From contig NZ_OZ061318.1 of assembly GCF_964063345.1 (NCBI RefSeq), positions 6,138,001 through 6,202,000 of the forward strand: DNA of 64,000 nucleotides, written 5' to 3'. A program made the translations under genes and the position numbers. Below, in pieces: positions 17,021 through 26,405 of the stretch. Within the stretch, counting starts at the first letter, position 1; every line of letters begins with the position of its first letter. This DNA comes from Pseudomonas lini (lineage in GTDB: Bacteria > Pseudomonadota > Gammaproteobacteria > Pseudomonadales > Pseudomonadaceae). The notes beneath the pieces were generated by a model, which saw only the letters and a program-made list of their open reading frames with translations, was not told where the DNA came from and made no database searches.

Positions 17021-19105
17021 ATGAAACACGCGTTGCCAACACTTTCCTGTGTCATGTTTGCCAGCCCTTTATGGGCACAACCCCTTGAACTGCCGACCAC
17101 TGATATTCAGGCAAGCCGCGTCAGCCAAGACACGAGCTACACCACCTCTCAAGCCAGCACGGCGAGCAAAAGCAATGTGCCGATCAAGGAAGAGGCGCAG
17201 TCGGTCAATGTGGTAACCCAACAAACCCTGGCTGACTATCAGGTGCGCTCGCTGGACGACGCCATGAAGTTTGTCAGCGGCGTCAGCCAAGGCAATACCT
17301 TGGGCAACTCCCGGGATTCCTTGGTCAAGCGCGGCTTCGGCACCAACGATGACGGCTCGATCCTGCGCGACGGCGTGCGTTCCAATATGGGGCACAACTT
17401 CAGCGCCACCACGGATCGTGTGGAAGTGCTCAAAGGGCCTGCTTCGATGCTATACGGAGCGCTGGAGCCCGGCGGATTGATCAACGTGATCAGCAAGAAG
17501 CCTGAATACACGCAGAGCACGACCCTGAGCGGCTCGGCCTATAGCGAAGGCGGCGGCACCATGGCCGTCGACACCACCGGGCCGATGGGAGATACGGGCC
17601 TGGCCTATCGCCTGATTGCCGAACGCGGCCATGAAGACTACTGGCGCAACTACGGCGTGAACGAAAGCACCTTGGTCGCGCCATCGCTAAGCTGGACCGG
17701 TGATCGCGCCAGCCTGACCCTGAGCTACGAATACAACGATTATTCCAGCCCCTTCGACCGTGGCACCGTGTTCACCAACGGTCACCCGGCAGACATCGAC
17801 TACGACAAGCGTCTCGACGAAAAATGGGCCAAAAGCGTCGGTATCCGTGAAGTGGCCACCGCGCGTTTTGAGTATCAGCTGAATGACGACTGGAAAACCC
17901 GTGTCACCTACGGCTGGAACAACGATCGCTACAGCCTCTCGATTGCCCAGCCGAGTTCGTTGACCGGCAACAATCTGCGACGTGCTGCCAACGGCGCTCA
18001 CTACGACGATGAGACCCGTTACGCCAGTTGGGACTTCATCGGCCAGCAAGAGTTGTTCGGCCAGCGCCATGACCTGCTGGTCGGCGCGGATACCGAAGCG
18101 TCCGACCAATTCCGTGGCAAAACCTACCGTAATACCCCGCGCTCAGGCTTCGACATCACCGCGCCGGTATATGGGCGTCTGGCCGAGCCCAGCCTCATCA
18201 GTGCCACGCAAAGTGATTTGAGCAATCAGCTGACTTCCAGCTCCGTGTACTTCAAGGATAACTGGCACCTCGATGACCGCTGGATCCTGGTCCTCGGCGG
18301 TCGCCAGCAGCATTACGATCAGTACAGCGATCAGGGCCGCGGCAGCCGCTATACCGTCAACCGCGACGATAACGGCGATGCCTTCGTGCCGTTTCTGGGC
18401 CTGGTCTACAAAGCCACCGATACCTTGTCGCTGTATGGCAACTACAGCCGTTCGTTCAAGCCCAATACCCAAGTCGACGATGCCGGCCATACATTCGATC
18501 CGGAGGAGGGCCGCAGCTACGAAGTTGGCGCGAAGTACGACCCGCTGCCGGGGCTGAACATCAACCTTGCGCTGTTCGACATCGTCAAGGAAAACGTCGT
18601 GACCACCCAGTCGATCGGAGGGGTAAACCTCTCGGAGGCGGCGGGCAAGGTCGGTTCACAGGGCCTGGAACTGGACATCACCGGGCGCGTGGCCGAGCGC
18701 TGGGACCTGATCGGCACCTACGCCTACACCCACACGGAAATCCTCGACGACCCGGATGACGAGGGTCATCGCCTCGCCGATGCGCCGAAGCACACCGCGA
18801 GCCTGTACCTCACCCATCACCTGAATGTTCCTGCGGAGTTCGGGGCCTGGCATACCGGCGCTGGCGCACGTTACGTCGGCGAGCGCGCCGCCAACAATGC
18901 CAACGATTTCTGGCTGAGCAGCTACACCGTGGCCGATGCCTTCGTGCGTTGGGAAACACCGATGTTCGGCTACAAGACTTCACTGCAATTCAACGTCGAT
19001 AACCTGTTCGACAAGCAATACTACCCGTCCTCTACCGGCACCCAACTGGCAGTCAATGTCGGTGAACCGCGCACGGCACGGCTCAGCGCCAGTGTGACGT
19101 TCTGA
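17021..19105 (+). CDS. TonB-dependent siderophore receptor
   Basis: The 694-residue outer-membrane receptor has a signal peptide (MKHALPTLSC...PLWA). A plug domain contains RVEVLKGPASMLYGALEPGG, and a 22-strand barrel ends in a C-terminal phenylalanine (LSASVTF). It takes up ferric siderophores using TonB energy. There is no N-terminal STN signalling domain, and no sigma/anti-sigma pair or siderophore synthesis genes lie nearby. It is probably used for a siderophore made by others, controlled directly by Fur. The ATG at 17021 gives a normal signal peptide; an in-frame TTG at 16982 would add 13 residues. Confidence 0.93.
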   Translation: MKHALPTLSCVMFASPLWAQPLELPTTDIQASRVSQDTSYTTSQASTASKSNVPIKEEAQSVNVVTQQTLADYQVRSLDDAMKFVSGVSQGNTLGNSRDSLVKRGFGTNDDGSILRDGVRSNMGHNFSATTDRVEVLKGPASMLYGALEPGGLINVISKKPEYTQSTTLSGSAYSEGGGTMAVDTTGPMGDTGLAYRLIAERGHEDYWRNYGVNESTLVAPSLSWTGDRASLTLSYEYNDYSSPFDRGTVFTNGHPADIDYDKRLDEKWAKSVGIREVATARFEYQLNDDWKTRVTYGWNNDRYSLSIAQPSSLTGNNLRRAANGAHYDDETRYASWDFIGQQELFGQRHDLLVGADTEASDQFRGKTYRNTPRSGFDITAPVYGRLAEPSLISATQSDLSNQLTSSSVYFKDNWHLDDRWILVLGGRQQHYDQYSDQGRGSRYTVNRDDNGDAFVPFLGLVYKATDTLSLYGNYSRSFKPNTQVDDAGHTFDPEEGRSYEVGAKYDPLPGLNINLALFDIVKENVVTTQSIGGVNLSEAAGKVGSQGLELDITGRVAERWDLIGTYAYTHTEILDDPDDEGHRLADAPKHTASLYLTHHLNVPAEFGAWHTGAGARYVGERAANNANDFWLSSYTVADAFVRWETPMFGYKTSLQFNVDNLFDKQYYPSSTGTQLAVNVGEPRTARLSASVTF

Positions 19106-19123
19106 TCGCACTGTCTTGACGCG

Positions 19124-19166
19124 CTGCCCCATTCTGCTGGTGTTTGTACCGGGCGGAACGGGGCAG
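19124..19166. terminator. Possible shared hairpin between convergent genes
   Basis: CTGCCCCATTC and GAACGGGGCAG form an 11-bp stem with one mismatch and a 21-nt loop, between the ends of the convergent receptor and LysR genes. No T-run follows on either strand, so intrinsic termination is only a possibility. Confidence 0.35.
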
Positions 19167-19172
19167 GGGTCA

Positions 19173-20135
19173 TCAGGTTGTTGGCATATGGGCAGTTATT
19201 TGCAACTGATGTTCAGCCTTCACGGTGTTGATGAAGGCCTGCATGGCCGATGACATGATCCGATGGCGCCGAGTGATCAGACCGAAGGGCGGCAGGCGCG
19301 GTTCGAAGTTGATTGGCAGTATGGCCAGCAAGTGACGCCCCGGGTATTCGTTGACCACCGAAAGCGGTGTGACGCCGAGCATGTCGGTCTGTTGAATCAG
19401 CGACAGCAGGGTCATGATCGAGGTGGTTTCGACGATGCTGCTGGGAACATCGACCCGTGCGTTATGGAAGACCTGGTTGATGATGGTGCGCATCGGGCTG
19501 GGTTGTTGTTGCAAAACCCAGGTCATGTTCTGCAACTCGCCCCAAGTCAATTGCGTGGCTTGGGCCAAAGGGTTCTGCGCGCCGGCGATGACACATAACG
19601 CCTCTTCACCAAGGCTGTCGAACAGCAACTCCTCCGCCCGCGCACCGGGCGGAATCCTGCCTAGCACCAAATCCAGTTGATCCTGCAGCAAGGCCTGCAC
19701 CAGTACGTCACTGGTGTCGACCTGAATGCTCATGGACAGTCGTGGGTGACTTTTCTTCAACGTAGCGATGGTCCGCGTCAACAAACCCGAGGCCAGCGCC
19801 GGAATGGCCCCGACGGTGACCCGGCCAAGGTTGCCGGACTCCAGCGCGACCAACTCTTCGCGCATGCCACTAAGCTCAGCGAACACCATGCGCGCATAGT
19901 AAATAACCGTGTCGCCGAAGGGCGTGGGGCGCATGCCGCGAGACAGGCGTTCGAACAGTTCGACACCGAGCAATCCTTCGGCTTCATGGAGCATTTTGGT
20001 CGCCGCCGGTTGGGTCATGCCGATATGTTCGGCGGCACGGCGCAGTGAACCGAGCTCTTGCAACGCCAGCATCAGCCGCAATTGGCGCAGGCGCAGACGA
20101 CTGTGAATGATGCTGGCATCGGGAATTCGGGTCAT
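19173..20135 (-). CDS. LysR-family transcriptional regulator (GbpR-like)
   Basis: The 320-residue regulator has the helix-turn-helix in RLRLRQLRLMLALQELGSLR...MTQPAATKMLHEAEGLLG near the N-terminus and a two-lobed effector domain. The RQLR start and SRAA-like region match the branch that includes the galactose-binding protein regulator GbpR. It is transcribed away from the ten-gene operon beginning at 20370 and is its likely regulator, responding to the transported compound. The ATG at 20135 was chosen because it gives the standard HTH position; the frame is open to 20246. Confidence 0.87.
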   Translation of the reverse strand: MTRIPDASIIHSRLRLRQLRLMLALQELGSLRRAAEHIGMTQPAATKMLHEAEGLLGVELFERLSRGMRPTPFGDTVIYYARMVFAELSGMREELVALESGNLGRVTVGAIPALASGLLTRTIATLKKSHPRLSMSIQVDTSDVLVQALLQDQLDLVLGRIPPGARAEELLFDSLGEEALCVIAGAQNPLAQATQLTWGELQNMTWVLQQQPSPMRTIINQVFHNARVDVPSSIVETTSIMTLLSLIQQTDMLGVTPLSVVNEYPGRHLLAILPINFEPRLPPFGLITRRHRIMSSAMQAFINTVKAEHQLQITAHMPTT

Positions 20136-20369
20136 GGATTCGGCTCGGCAATGGGTCTGTGACAAGCCTGACAAGGAATGCCCGGCTCTGCCAGTGGTTG
20201 CGGTAAAAAGCGATTCGTTATCCCCTCTATAGCCTGAGGTAATCACCCTATCAGAAGCTTTGATTAGACGGTTATCGCTCGCTCTTCGATAGTTCGTCCT
20301 ACCGGGAAGCGGGAAAGGAGTTGGTCCTGCTTCACCTTAACTATAAAAACAAAGGCTGAGGTGTGCGTA
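20136..20369. promoter_or_regulatory. Divergent promoter region with LysR-type dyads
   Basis: The 234-bp region contains ATCA-N7-TGAT at 20250-20264, which fits a T-N11-A LysR box. A second dyad, ATAG...CTAT, lies close by around 20229-20251. Their position between a LysR gene and its divergent target makes them good binding-site candidates. Promoter elements were not assigned. Confidence 0.4.
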
Positions 20370-21422
20370 ATGGCCCATTCAAGTACTGATCAGCGCGAGC
20401 TGTCAGAAGACCCGCAATCGTACAAACCGAAGATCGCTATGGTCCTGGGTGACCCGGCGGGCATCGGTCCGGAGTTGATCGCCCGATTGCTCGCCGAGCC
20501 ACAGGTTCGTTCCCAAGCTCATCTGCTGTTGATCGCCGACGAGGCGCAGATGTGCATTGGCATGGACATCGCTGACTGCACCTTTCCCTATCGCACCATC
20601 GACTCACTGGAGAATCTCGACTTCAGTGATGACACCCCGCTGTTCTATCAATACCGCGGCGCGGCGCAGGGCGAGTTCCCGCGCTCCGAGGCCAGTGCCA
20701 TTGGTGGTGAGTACTGTCTGGACACTCTGGAAACAGGTCTGCGCCTGACTCAGCAGGGGACCACTGACGCCCTGTTGTTTGGCCCGTTGAACAAGACTTC
20801 GTTGCACATGGCGGGCATGACCCATAGCGACGAGCTGCACTGGTTCGCCGAGTACCTGGATTTCCACGGACCGTTCTGCGAATTCAACGTGCTCGACAAC
20901 CTCTGGACATCGCGCGTGACGTCTCATGTGGCGCTCGCCGAAGTGCCGGGGTTGCTCAGTCAGGCCAGGGTCGTGGAAGCCATCGAGCTGATCGACACAG
21001 CCCTCAAGCGCAACGGCCTTGCCAAGCCGCGGATCGGCGTCTGTGGCCTCAACCCGCACAACGGTGATAACGGCAGTTTCGGCCGCGAAGAACTCGACAT
21101 CATCGGCCCAGCAGTGAAGACCGCACGGGAGCAAGGCATCGACGCCGATGGCCCTTATCCGGCCGACACCATTTTTCTCAAGGTTCAGGGCGATGCCAAA
21201 GCCTTCGATGCGGTGGTGACCATGTACCACGACCAAGGTCAGATCGCGATCAAGTTGATGGGGTTCTCCCGCGGTGTGACGGTGCAGGGTGGGCTACCGA
21301 TTCCCATCACCACACCGGCGCACGGCACTGCCTTCGATATCGCAGGGCAAGGCAAGGCCAATGTCGGCGCCATCCGCCAGGCTTTCGAAATTGCTTGTCG
21401 GATGGGCAGCGGCCGGCGTTAA
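20370..21422 (+). CDS. PdxA-family dehydrogenase (PdxA2 type)
   Basis: The 350-residue protein is related to 4-hydroxythreonine-4-phosphate dehydrogenase. It has VLGDPAGIGPELIARLL at the start and metal-site histidines in MTHSDELHWF, NPHNGDNGSF and MYHDQGQIAIK. Its genomic setting in a catabolic operon points to the PdxA2 branch, which oxidises and decarboxylates 4-phospho-D-threonate or -erythronate. That pathway normally needs a DUF1537 kinase, which is absent here, so the substrate is uncertain. The ATG at 20370 with GAGG 8 bp upstream is preferred over a GTG at 20361. Confidence 0.85.
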   Translation: MAHSSTDQRELSEDPQSYKPKIAMVLGDPAGIGPELIARLLAEPQVRSQAHLLLIADEAQMCIGMDIADCTFPYRTIDSLENLDFSDDTPLFYQYRGAAQGEFPRSEASAIGGEYCLDTLETGLRLTQQGTTDALLFGPLNKTSLHMAGMTHSDELHWFAEYLDFHGPFCEFNVLDNLWTSRVTSHVALAEVPGLLSQARVVEAIELIDTALKRNGLAKPRIGVCGLNPHNGDNGSFGREELDIIGPAVKTAREQGIDADGPYPADTIFLKVQGDAKAFDAVVTMYHDQGQIAIKLMGFSRGVTVQGGLPIPITTPAHGTAFDIAGQGKANVGAIRQAFEIACRMGSGRR

Positions 21423-21477
21423 GCCGAAAAGTACGCGTACCGTTCCAGTGCTTCGTTAAAACAATAAGAGGTACCCG

Positions 21478-22770
21478 ATGATGAATACCAGCACGCTTGC
21501 CGCCACAGACAGCCCGGTTATCGCCAATAGACGTTGGCTGAGGGTGATCCCGCCAATACTGATCACTTGCATCATTTCCTACATGGACAGGATCAATATT
21601 GCCTTTGCAATGCCCGGCGGCATGGGGACGGAGCTAGGTATTACTGCCAGCATGATGGGCTTGGCCGGTGGCATTTTCTTTATCGGTTATCTGTTTCTGC
21701 AGGTGCCCGGTGGAAAGCTGGCCGTGCACGGCAGCGGCAAGAAGTTTATTGGCTGGTCATTGTTGGCCTGGGCCGTCATCTCGATATTGACCGGTCTGGT
21801 CACCAATCACTACCAGTTGCTGTTTCTGCGCTTTTCCCTGGGGGTGGCCGAAGGCGGCATGCTACCGGTGGTGCTGACAATGATCAGCAATTGGTTCCCG
21901 GACAAGGAACGCGGGCGTGCCAATGCCATCGTGATCATGTTCGTTCCGTTGGCCGGGATCATCACCGCACCGTTGTCGGGCTGGATCATCTCCACGTTGG
22001 ACTGGCGCATGCTGTTCATCATCGAAGGGCTGCTGTCGGCCGTGGTGATGGTGTTGTGGATGCTGACGGTCAGCGACCGTCCGCAAGAGGCGAAATGGAT
22101 CTCCAAAGAAGAGCAGGACTATCTCATCACGACGTTGCGCGAAGAGCAGCGTGCTATCCAGGGTAAACAGGTCGGGAGCGTCTCGTTAAAGGCAGTGCTG
22201 GGCGACAGAACCATGTGGCATCTGATCGCGCTGAATTTCTTCTATCAGGCGGGAATCTACGGGTACACCTTGTGGTTGCCGACCATTCTGAAAGAGTTGA
22301 CCCACACGGGTATGGGCATGGTTGGCATGTTGGCCATCCTGCCTTATCTGGGCGCCATGTTCGGCATGCTGCTGTTCTCCAACCTGTCTGACCGCTGCGG
22401 CAAGCGCAAAGTGTTCATCGTTGTGCCGCTGTCATGCTTCGCGCTGTGCCTTTTTCTCTCCGTCACCCTGCGAGAACACATGTGGTGGTCCTTCGCAGCG
22501 CTGGTCGGTTGTGGCGTGTTTCTACAGTCGGCAGCCGGGGTGTTCTGGACCATCCCAGCGAAATTGTTCAGTGCTGAAGTGGCCGGCGGCGCGCGGGGTG
22601 TGATCAATGCCCTGGGTAACCTGGGCGGTTTTTGCGGACCTTATTTCGTCGGGGTCCTGATTTCCCGGTATGACCAGAGTATCGGCGTCTACAGCCTGGC
22701 GATATCGGTGGCACTGGCTGCATTGCTGGCGTGGCTCCTGCCCGCCAAATGCGACAAAGCCCACGCCTGA
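21478..22770 (+). CDS. MFS transporter, anion:cation symporter family
   Basis: The 430-residue protein has 12 hydrophobic segments. The family pattern ISYMDRINIAFAMPGGMGTELG lies in helix 1, and FLRFSLGVAEGGMLPVVLTMISNWFPDKERGRA covers helices 4-5. ACS-family members import organic anions such as hexuronates, tartrate or phthalate with protons. In this operon it should bring in an acidic substrate alongside the ABC system. Two adjacent ATG codons (21478, 21481) are possible starts. Confidence 0.88.
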   Translation: MMNTSTLAATDSPVIANRRWLRVIPPILITCIISYMDRINIAFAMPGGMGTELGITASMMGLAGGIFFIGYLFLQVPGGKLAVHGSGKKFIGWSLLAWAVISILTGLVTNHYQLLFLRFSLGVAEGGMLPVVLTMISNWFPDKERGRANAIVIMFVPLAGIITAPLSGWIISTLDWRMLFIIEGLLSAVVMVLWMLTVSDRPQEAKWISKEEQDYLITTLREEQRAIQGKQVGSVSLKAVLGDRTMWHLIALNFFYQAGIYGYTLWLPTILKELTHTGMGMVGMLAILPYLGAMFGMLLFSNLSDRCGKRKVFIVVPLSCFALCLFLSVTLREHMWWSFAALVGCGVFLQSAAGVFWTIPAKLFSAEVAGGARGVINALGNLGGFCGPYFVGVLISRYDQSIGVYSLAISVALAALLAWLLPAKCDKAHA

Positions 22771-22802
22771 TATCTGCACATAACAAAATGAGGAATCAAA
22801 CC

Positions 22803-23729
22803 ATGAGTCAGGAAATTCTTTTGCTGGTGCAGAAGTGCGCCCATACCTTCAGCTTTTACGATGTCGCCAGCGGCGAGGCCATCAAGCATATCCGCCTGCC
22901 GGACTTCCCCCACGAGTTCGTCGTCGACTCGCAGAACCGTTTTGCCTATGTCGGGCATTACGGCATCGAGACTTCCAGCCACAAAGGCGAGGGTGGCTGT
23001 TCGGTATTTGTCATCGATCTGGAGAAGGGCGAGCACGTGCGCACCCTGGACATCTGGCCGTATTTTCGTCCGCACGGCTTGGCGATGGACCAGCAGGACC
23101 GTCTTTATGTACTCAGCGAAGGGCACTCGACCCTGCTGATTTTCGACCAGCCGCACCTGCGCGATGTGCCTGACCGGGCGATTCCTTCAGGCGGCTACAA
23201 AAGTCATTTGGTGGCACTGACCCGTGACGGTGAAACGGGCTTCGCACTCAATCTGTTGAGCAACACCGTGACCCGCCTCAAGCCCCAGGACCCGACCGTC
23301 GCGCCGCTGCCACTGCAGCCCGGCAGCCAGCCCGAAGGCAACTGCTTCAGCCAGGACGAGCGCACGCTTTACGTAACCACCCGTGGTGACAACAGCATCG
23401 TCGCCATTGATGTGGAGACCCTGCAGGTGACCCATCGCGGTCGAACCGGCACGGACCCGACGCGGATCTATCGTGACCGCGAAGATCGCCTCTTCGTGAC
23501 CAATTATGGTGAACGGTCGATCTCGGTGTTCAACGCGGATCTGCAGGAAATTCGTCGTATCGAACTGGACAGCGCGGCGATCGCCATGAGCCTGCACCCG
23601 ACCCGCAACCTGGCGTTTGTCACGCTCAAGGATCAGCGCGTCGGCATGCTCAATCTGGACAACTGGACCTTCGAGCGCTACTTCGAAACCCTGCTTGAGC
23701 CGGATGTGTCGCAGGTCATCGTCCGCTGA
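22803..23729 (+). CDS. YncE-like beta-propeller protein, possible lactonase
   Basis: This 308-residue protein has no signal peptide. Repeated blade-like units (for example YVTTRGDNSIVAIDVETLQV and LFVTNYGERSISVFNADL) are typical of six- or seven-bladed propellers of the YncE/lactonase type. No catalytic residues can be assigned. With the SMP-30 protein and the amidohydrolase of the same operon it could open sugar lactones (inference). Start MSQEILL at 22803 follows a GAGG site; an open frame extends further upstream into the MFS gene. Confidence 0.7.
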   Translation: MSQEILLLVQKCAHTFSFYDVASGEAIKHIRLPDFPHEFVVDSQNRFAYVGHYGIETSSHKGEGGCSVFVIDLEKGEHVRTLDIWPYFRPHGLAMDQQDRLYVLSEGHSTLLIFDQPHLRDVPDRAIPSGGYKSHLVALTRDGETGFALNLLSNTVTRLKPQDPTVAPLPLQPGSQPEGNCFSQDERTLYVTTRGDNSIVAIDVETLQVTHRGRTGTDPTRIYRDREDRLFVTNYGERSISVFNADLQEIRRIELDSAAIAMSLHPTRNLAFVTLKDQRVGMLNLDNWTFERYFETLLEPDVSQVIVR

Positions 23730-23816
23730 GCGTTGAATACGAAAACAACATGACCGCCGTGACGAATCCTTCATCGCGGTCTGCCAGACCAGACTGTGCT
23801 CCCAGGGGACAATGAA

Positions 23817-24773
23817 ATGCCACGCAGCCTGCACGAACGTCTGGGCCTGGAGGTGGAAGGCACCGCTCCCATCACCCTCATCGACGCCCACCATCACTTA
23901 TGGGATCTGGACAGTCACAGCTACCCCTGGCTACTGGGACCTGCGGACCCGGCGTTTTTTCTGGGTGATTACAGCGCGCTGCGGCGTAACTACCTGGCGT
24001 CGGACTATCTCGCCGACAGCGCCGGGCACCGGGTGCTGGCGACCGTGCACTGTGAGGCCGAGCATGACCGCGGCTTCCAGGTCGAGGAGACCCGTTGGGT
24101 CCATGAGCAACATGCCCGTTTCGGTTTTCCCAATGCGGTGGTGGCGCATGTCTGGTTTCACCATGACAACTGCGAAGAGATTCTCAAGCGTCACTTGGAC
24201 TATCCGCTGGTGCGGGGCATCCGCAGCAAGCCGCTCACTGCGACCCGCCCTGAACTGGCCGCCAGTGTGCGCGGTCAGCCGGGCAGCATGCAGGACCCGG
24301 CCTGGTTGCGTGGTTTCACTTTGCTGGCCAAGTACGGGCTGAGCTGGGATTTGCGCGTGCCTTACTGGCATTTGGCTGAGGCCGCGCAGGTTGCAGCGGC
24401 GTTTCCCCAGGTGCCGATCGTGCTCAACCACATGGGTTTTCCCTGGGACCGTAGCAGCGCCGGTCTCGAAGGTTGGCGCAGTGGTATGCAGGCATTGGCG
24501 GCACAGCCGAATGTCTGGGTGAAAGTGTCGGAGCTGGGTTTGCGCGATCAACCCTGGACGCTGGAAGGCAATCGCGCGGTGGTGCGCGAAACCCTTGAGC
24601 TGTTCGGCATCGAACGTTGCCTGTTTGCCAGCAACTTTCCGGTGGCCGGTTTACGTATCGGCTATGACCCGTTGGTGCGGTCCATGGATGCCATGCTCGA
24701 GGGCTACGACGCGGCGCAGCGCGAGGCTTTCTTCTGGCGAAACGCTCAGCGTTTTTACCGGATTGCGCTGTAG
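23817..24773 (+). CDS. Amidohydrolase 2 family protein (COG3618-type lactonase)
   Basis: The 318-residue TIM-barrel metal hydrolase shows DAHHHLWDL near residue 24 and PIVLNHMGFPWDR. A late ASNFPVAGL replaces the usual SDWP/SNFP segment. The family includes L-fuconolactonase, 4-sulfomuconolactonase and galactarolactone-type enzymes acting on sugar or dicarboxylate lactones. It is therefore a likely lactone hydrolase of this operon. The ATG at 23817 follows AGGGGA; an overlapping ATG at 23812 is in another frame. Confidence 0.82.
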   Translation: MPRSLHERLGLEVEGTAPITLIDAHHHLWDLDSHSYPWLLGPADPAFFLGDYSALRRNYLASDYLADSAGHRVLATVHCEAEHDRGFQVEETRWVHEQHARFGFPNAVVAHVWFHHDNCEEILKRHLDYPLVRGIRSKPLTATRPELAASVRGQPGSMQDPAWLRGFTLLAKYGLSWDLRVPYWHLAEAAQVAAAFPQVPIVLNHMGFPWDRSSAGLEGWRSGMQALAAQPNVWVKVSELGLRDQPWTLEGNRAVVRETLELFGIERCLFASNFPVAGLRIGYDPLVRSMDAMLEGYDAAQREAFFWRNAQRFYRIAL

Positions 24774-24809
24774 CGGGATGCAAAAAATCACAATAAGGAA
24801 AACAACAAA

Positions 24810-26324
24810 ATGCTCAGTGAGTCACTGCAGTCTGACGGATTGCCACTCCTGTATTACGAAAATGTCAGCAAACGCTTTGGCCGCACTCTGGCGGTCAATC
24901 GGGTCAGCCTGCAGGTAGAGGCTGGCAGCGTGTTGGCCCTGCTGGGCGAGAATGGCGCGGGCAAATCTACCCTGATCAAAATGCTCGCCGGTGTCCATGG
25001 CCTGGATGAAGGTCGTATCCTGTTAAAAGGGCGGCCGATCGAGAGCGATACCGATCGCCAGGGTATCGCCTTCATTCACCAGGATCTGGGCCTGATCGAT
25101 TCGCTCAGCGCCGCGGAAAATATTGCGTTCAGTTGCGGTTTCCCCCGTCGCGCCGGTCTGATCGACTGGGCTCGAGTGCGGCGCAAGGCCCGCGAGGCGT
25201 TGGCGCTGGTGGATGGCAGTATCGATCCGGATACGCCGGTCGGCGAACTTGAACGTACGCAAAAATCCCTGATTGCCATCGCCCGGGCGCTGGCCATGGA
25301 CGCCGAATTATTGATCCTCGACGAGCCGACCGCGAGCCTGCCGGCGGACGATGCCGAGCGCCTGTTCAAGGTGCTCAAGCGGTTGCGCGAACGCGGTGTA
25401 GGGATGATCTATGTATCCCACCGGCTGGACGAGATTTTTCGCGTGGCCGATCAAGTGGCGGTCATGCGCGACGGCCAGTTGGTGTGCCGCAAGGCGATCG
25501 CCGATACCGACCCGCAGGATCTGGTGCGCCAGATTGTCGGTCGCGAGCCCGAGCAACTCTATCTGGCCGCCCCGGTGAGCAATGGTCCGCTGGTGCTGCA
25601 GGTGCAGGACTTGCAGACCGGTCCGGTCTGCGGGTTGTCCTTCGAACTGCACGCTGGCGAGATTCTCGCGCTGGCCGGTTTGCGTGGCGCGGGGCAGGAG
25701 CTTATCGGTCGCGCCTTGTTCGGTTTACAACCCATGGAAGCGGGCCAGGTGTTGCTCGACGGTGCGCTGCTGCGTCCGGCATCCCCCCAGGCGGCCATGC
25801 GGCGAGGCCTCGGCCTGGTCGCCGGCGATCGCTGTGGGGAGTCCCTGACGATGCCGATGTCGGTGCGCGAAAACCTCTACCTCAACCCGGTGGCCAATGG
25901 GCTCGGACTCTTTGGCTGGATCGCCCCGCAACGCGAGCGGCAACAGGCCGACGAGCAGGTTCGCCGGTTTGGCGTGCGTCCCAACGAAACCGAATGTGCG
26001 GTGGAAACCCTCAGCGGTGGCAATCAGCAAAAAGTGGTGATGGCGCGCTGGCTGAAGATCACCGACAGCGTGCTGATTCTCGAGGAACCTACGGCCGGGG
26101 TGGATGTTGGCGCCAAAGCAGAGATTTACCGGTTGATTCAATGTGCGCTGGAGCAGGGCCTGGCGGTGTTGCTGATTTCCACCGACTTCGAAGAGGTGGC
26201 CAATATCGCCCACCGGGCACTGGTGTTCAGTCGCGCGAAAGTGGTTGCCAGCCTCGGCAAGGACCAATTGTCGGTCAACAGTCTGCTGCAGTACGCCTCC
26301 GCCAGTGAGCCTGCCAGCCACTGA
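24810..26324 (+). CDS. Sugar ABC transporter ATP-binding protein (RbsA/XylG/GguA type)
   Basis: The 504-residue protein has two nucleotide-binding domains, as in carbohydrate-uptake type 2 ATPases. Domain 1 has Walker A GENGAGKST, a degenerate signature (VGELERTQKS) and Walker B LLILDEPTASL. Domain 2 has a degenerate Walker A (LRGAGQELIG) but a perfect signature LSGGNQQKV. This reciprocal degeneracy is normal for the class. It energises uptake through the permease encoded next. AAGGA precedes the ATG. Confidence 0.92.
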   Translation: MLSESLQSDGLPLLYYENVSKRFGRTLAVNRVSLQVEAGSVLALLGENGAGKSTLIKMLAGVHGLDEGRILLKGRPIESDTDRQGIAFIHQDLGLIDSLSAAENIAFSCGFPRRAGLIDWARVRRKAREALALVDGSIDPDTPVGELERTQKSLIAIARALAMDAELLILDEPTASLPADDAERLFKVLKRLRERGVGMIYVSHRLDEIFRVADQVAVMRDGQLVCRKAIADTDPQDLVRQIVGREPEQLYLAAPVSNGPLVLQVQDLQTGPVCGLSFELHAGEILALAGLRGAGQELIGRALFGLQPMEAGQVLLDGALLRPASPQAAMRRGLGLVAGDRCGESLTMPMSVRENLYLNPVANGLGLFGWIAPQRERQQADEQVRRFGVRPNETECAVETLSGGNQQKVVMARWLKITDSVLILEEPTAGVDVGAKAEIYRLIQCALEQGLAVLLISTDFEEVANIAHRALVFSRAKVVASLGKDQLSVNSLLQYASASEPASH

Positions 26325-26405
26325 CGTTCGTTGAAGGGTGGGCTGGCTCGATCTGAACGCGTGCTTCGGCCCTTTGCAAATACCAATAACAAAAGAAGGA
26401 TTGTC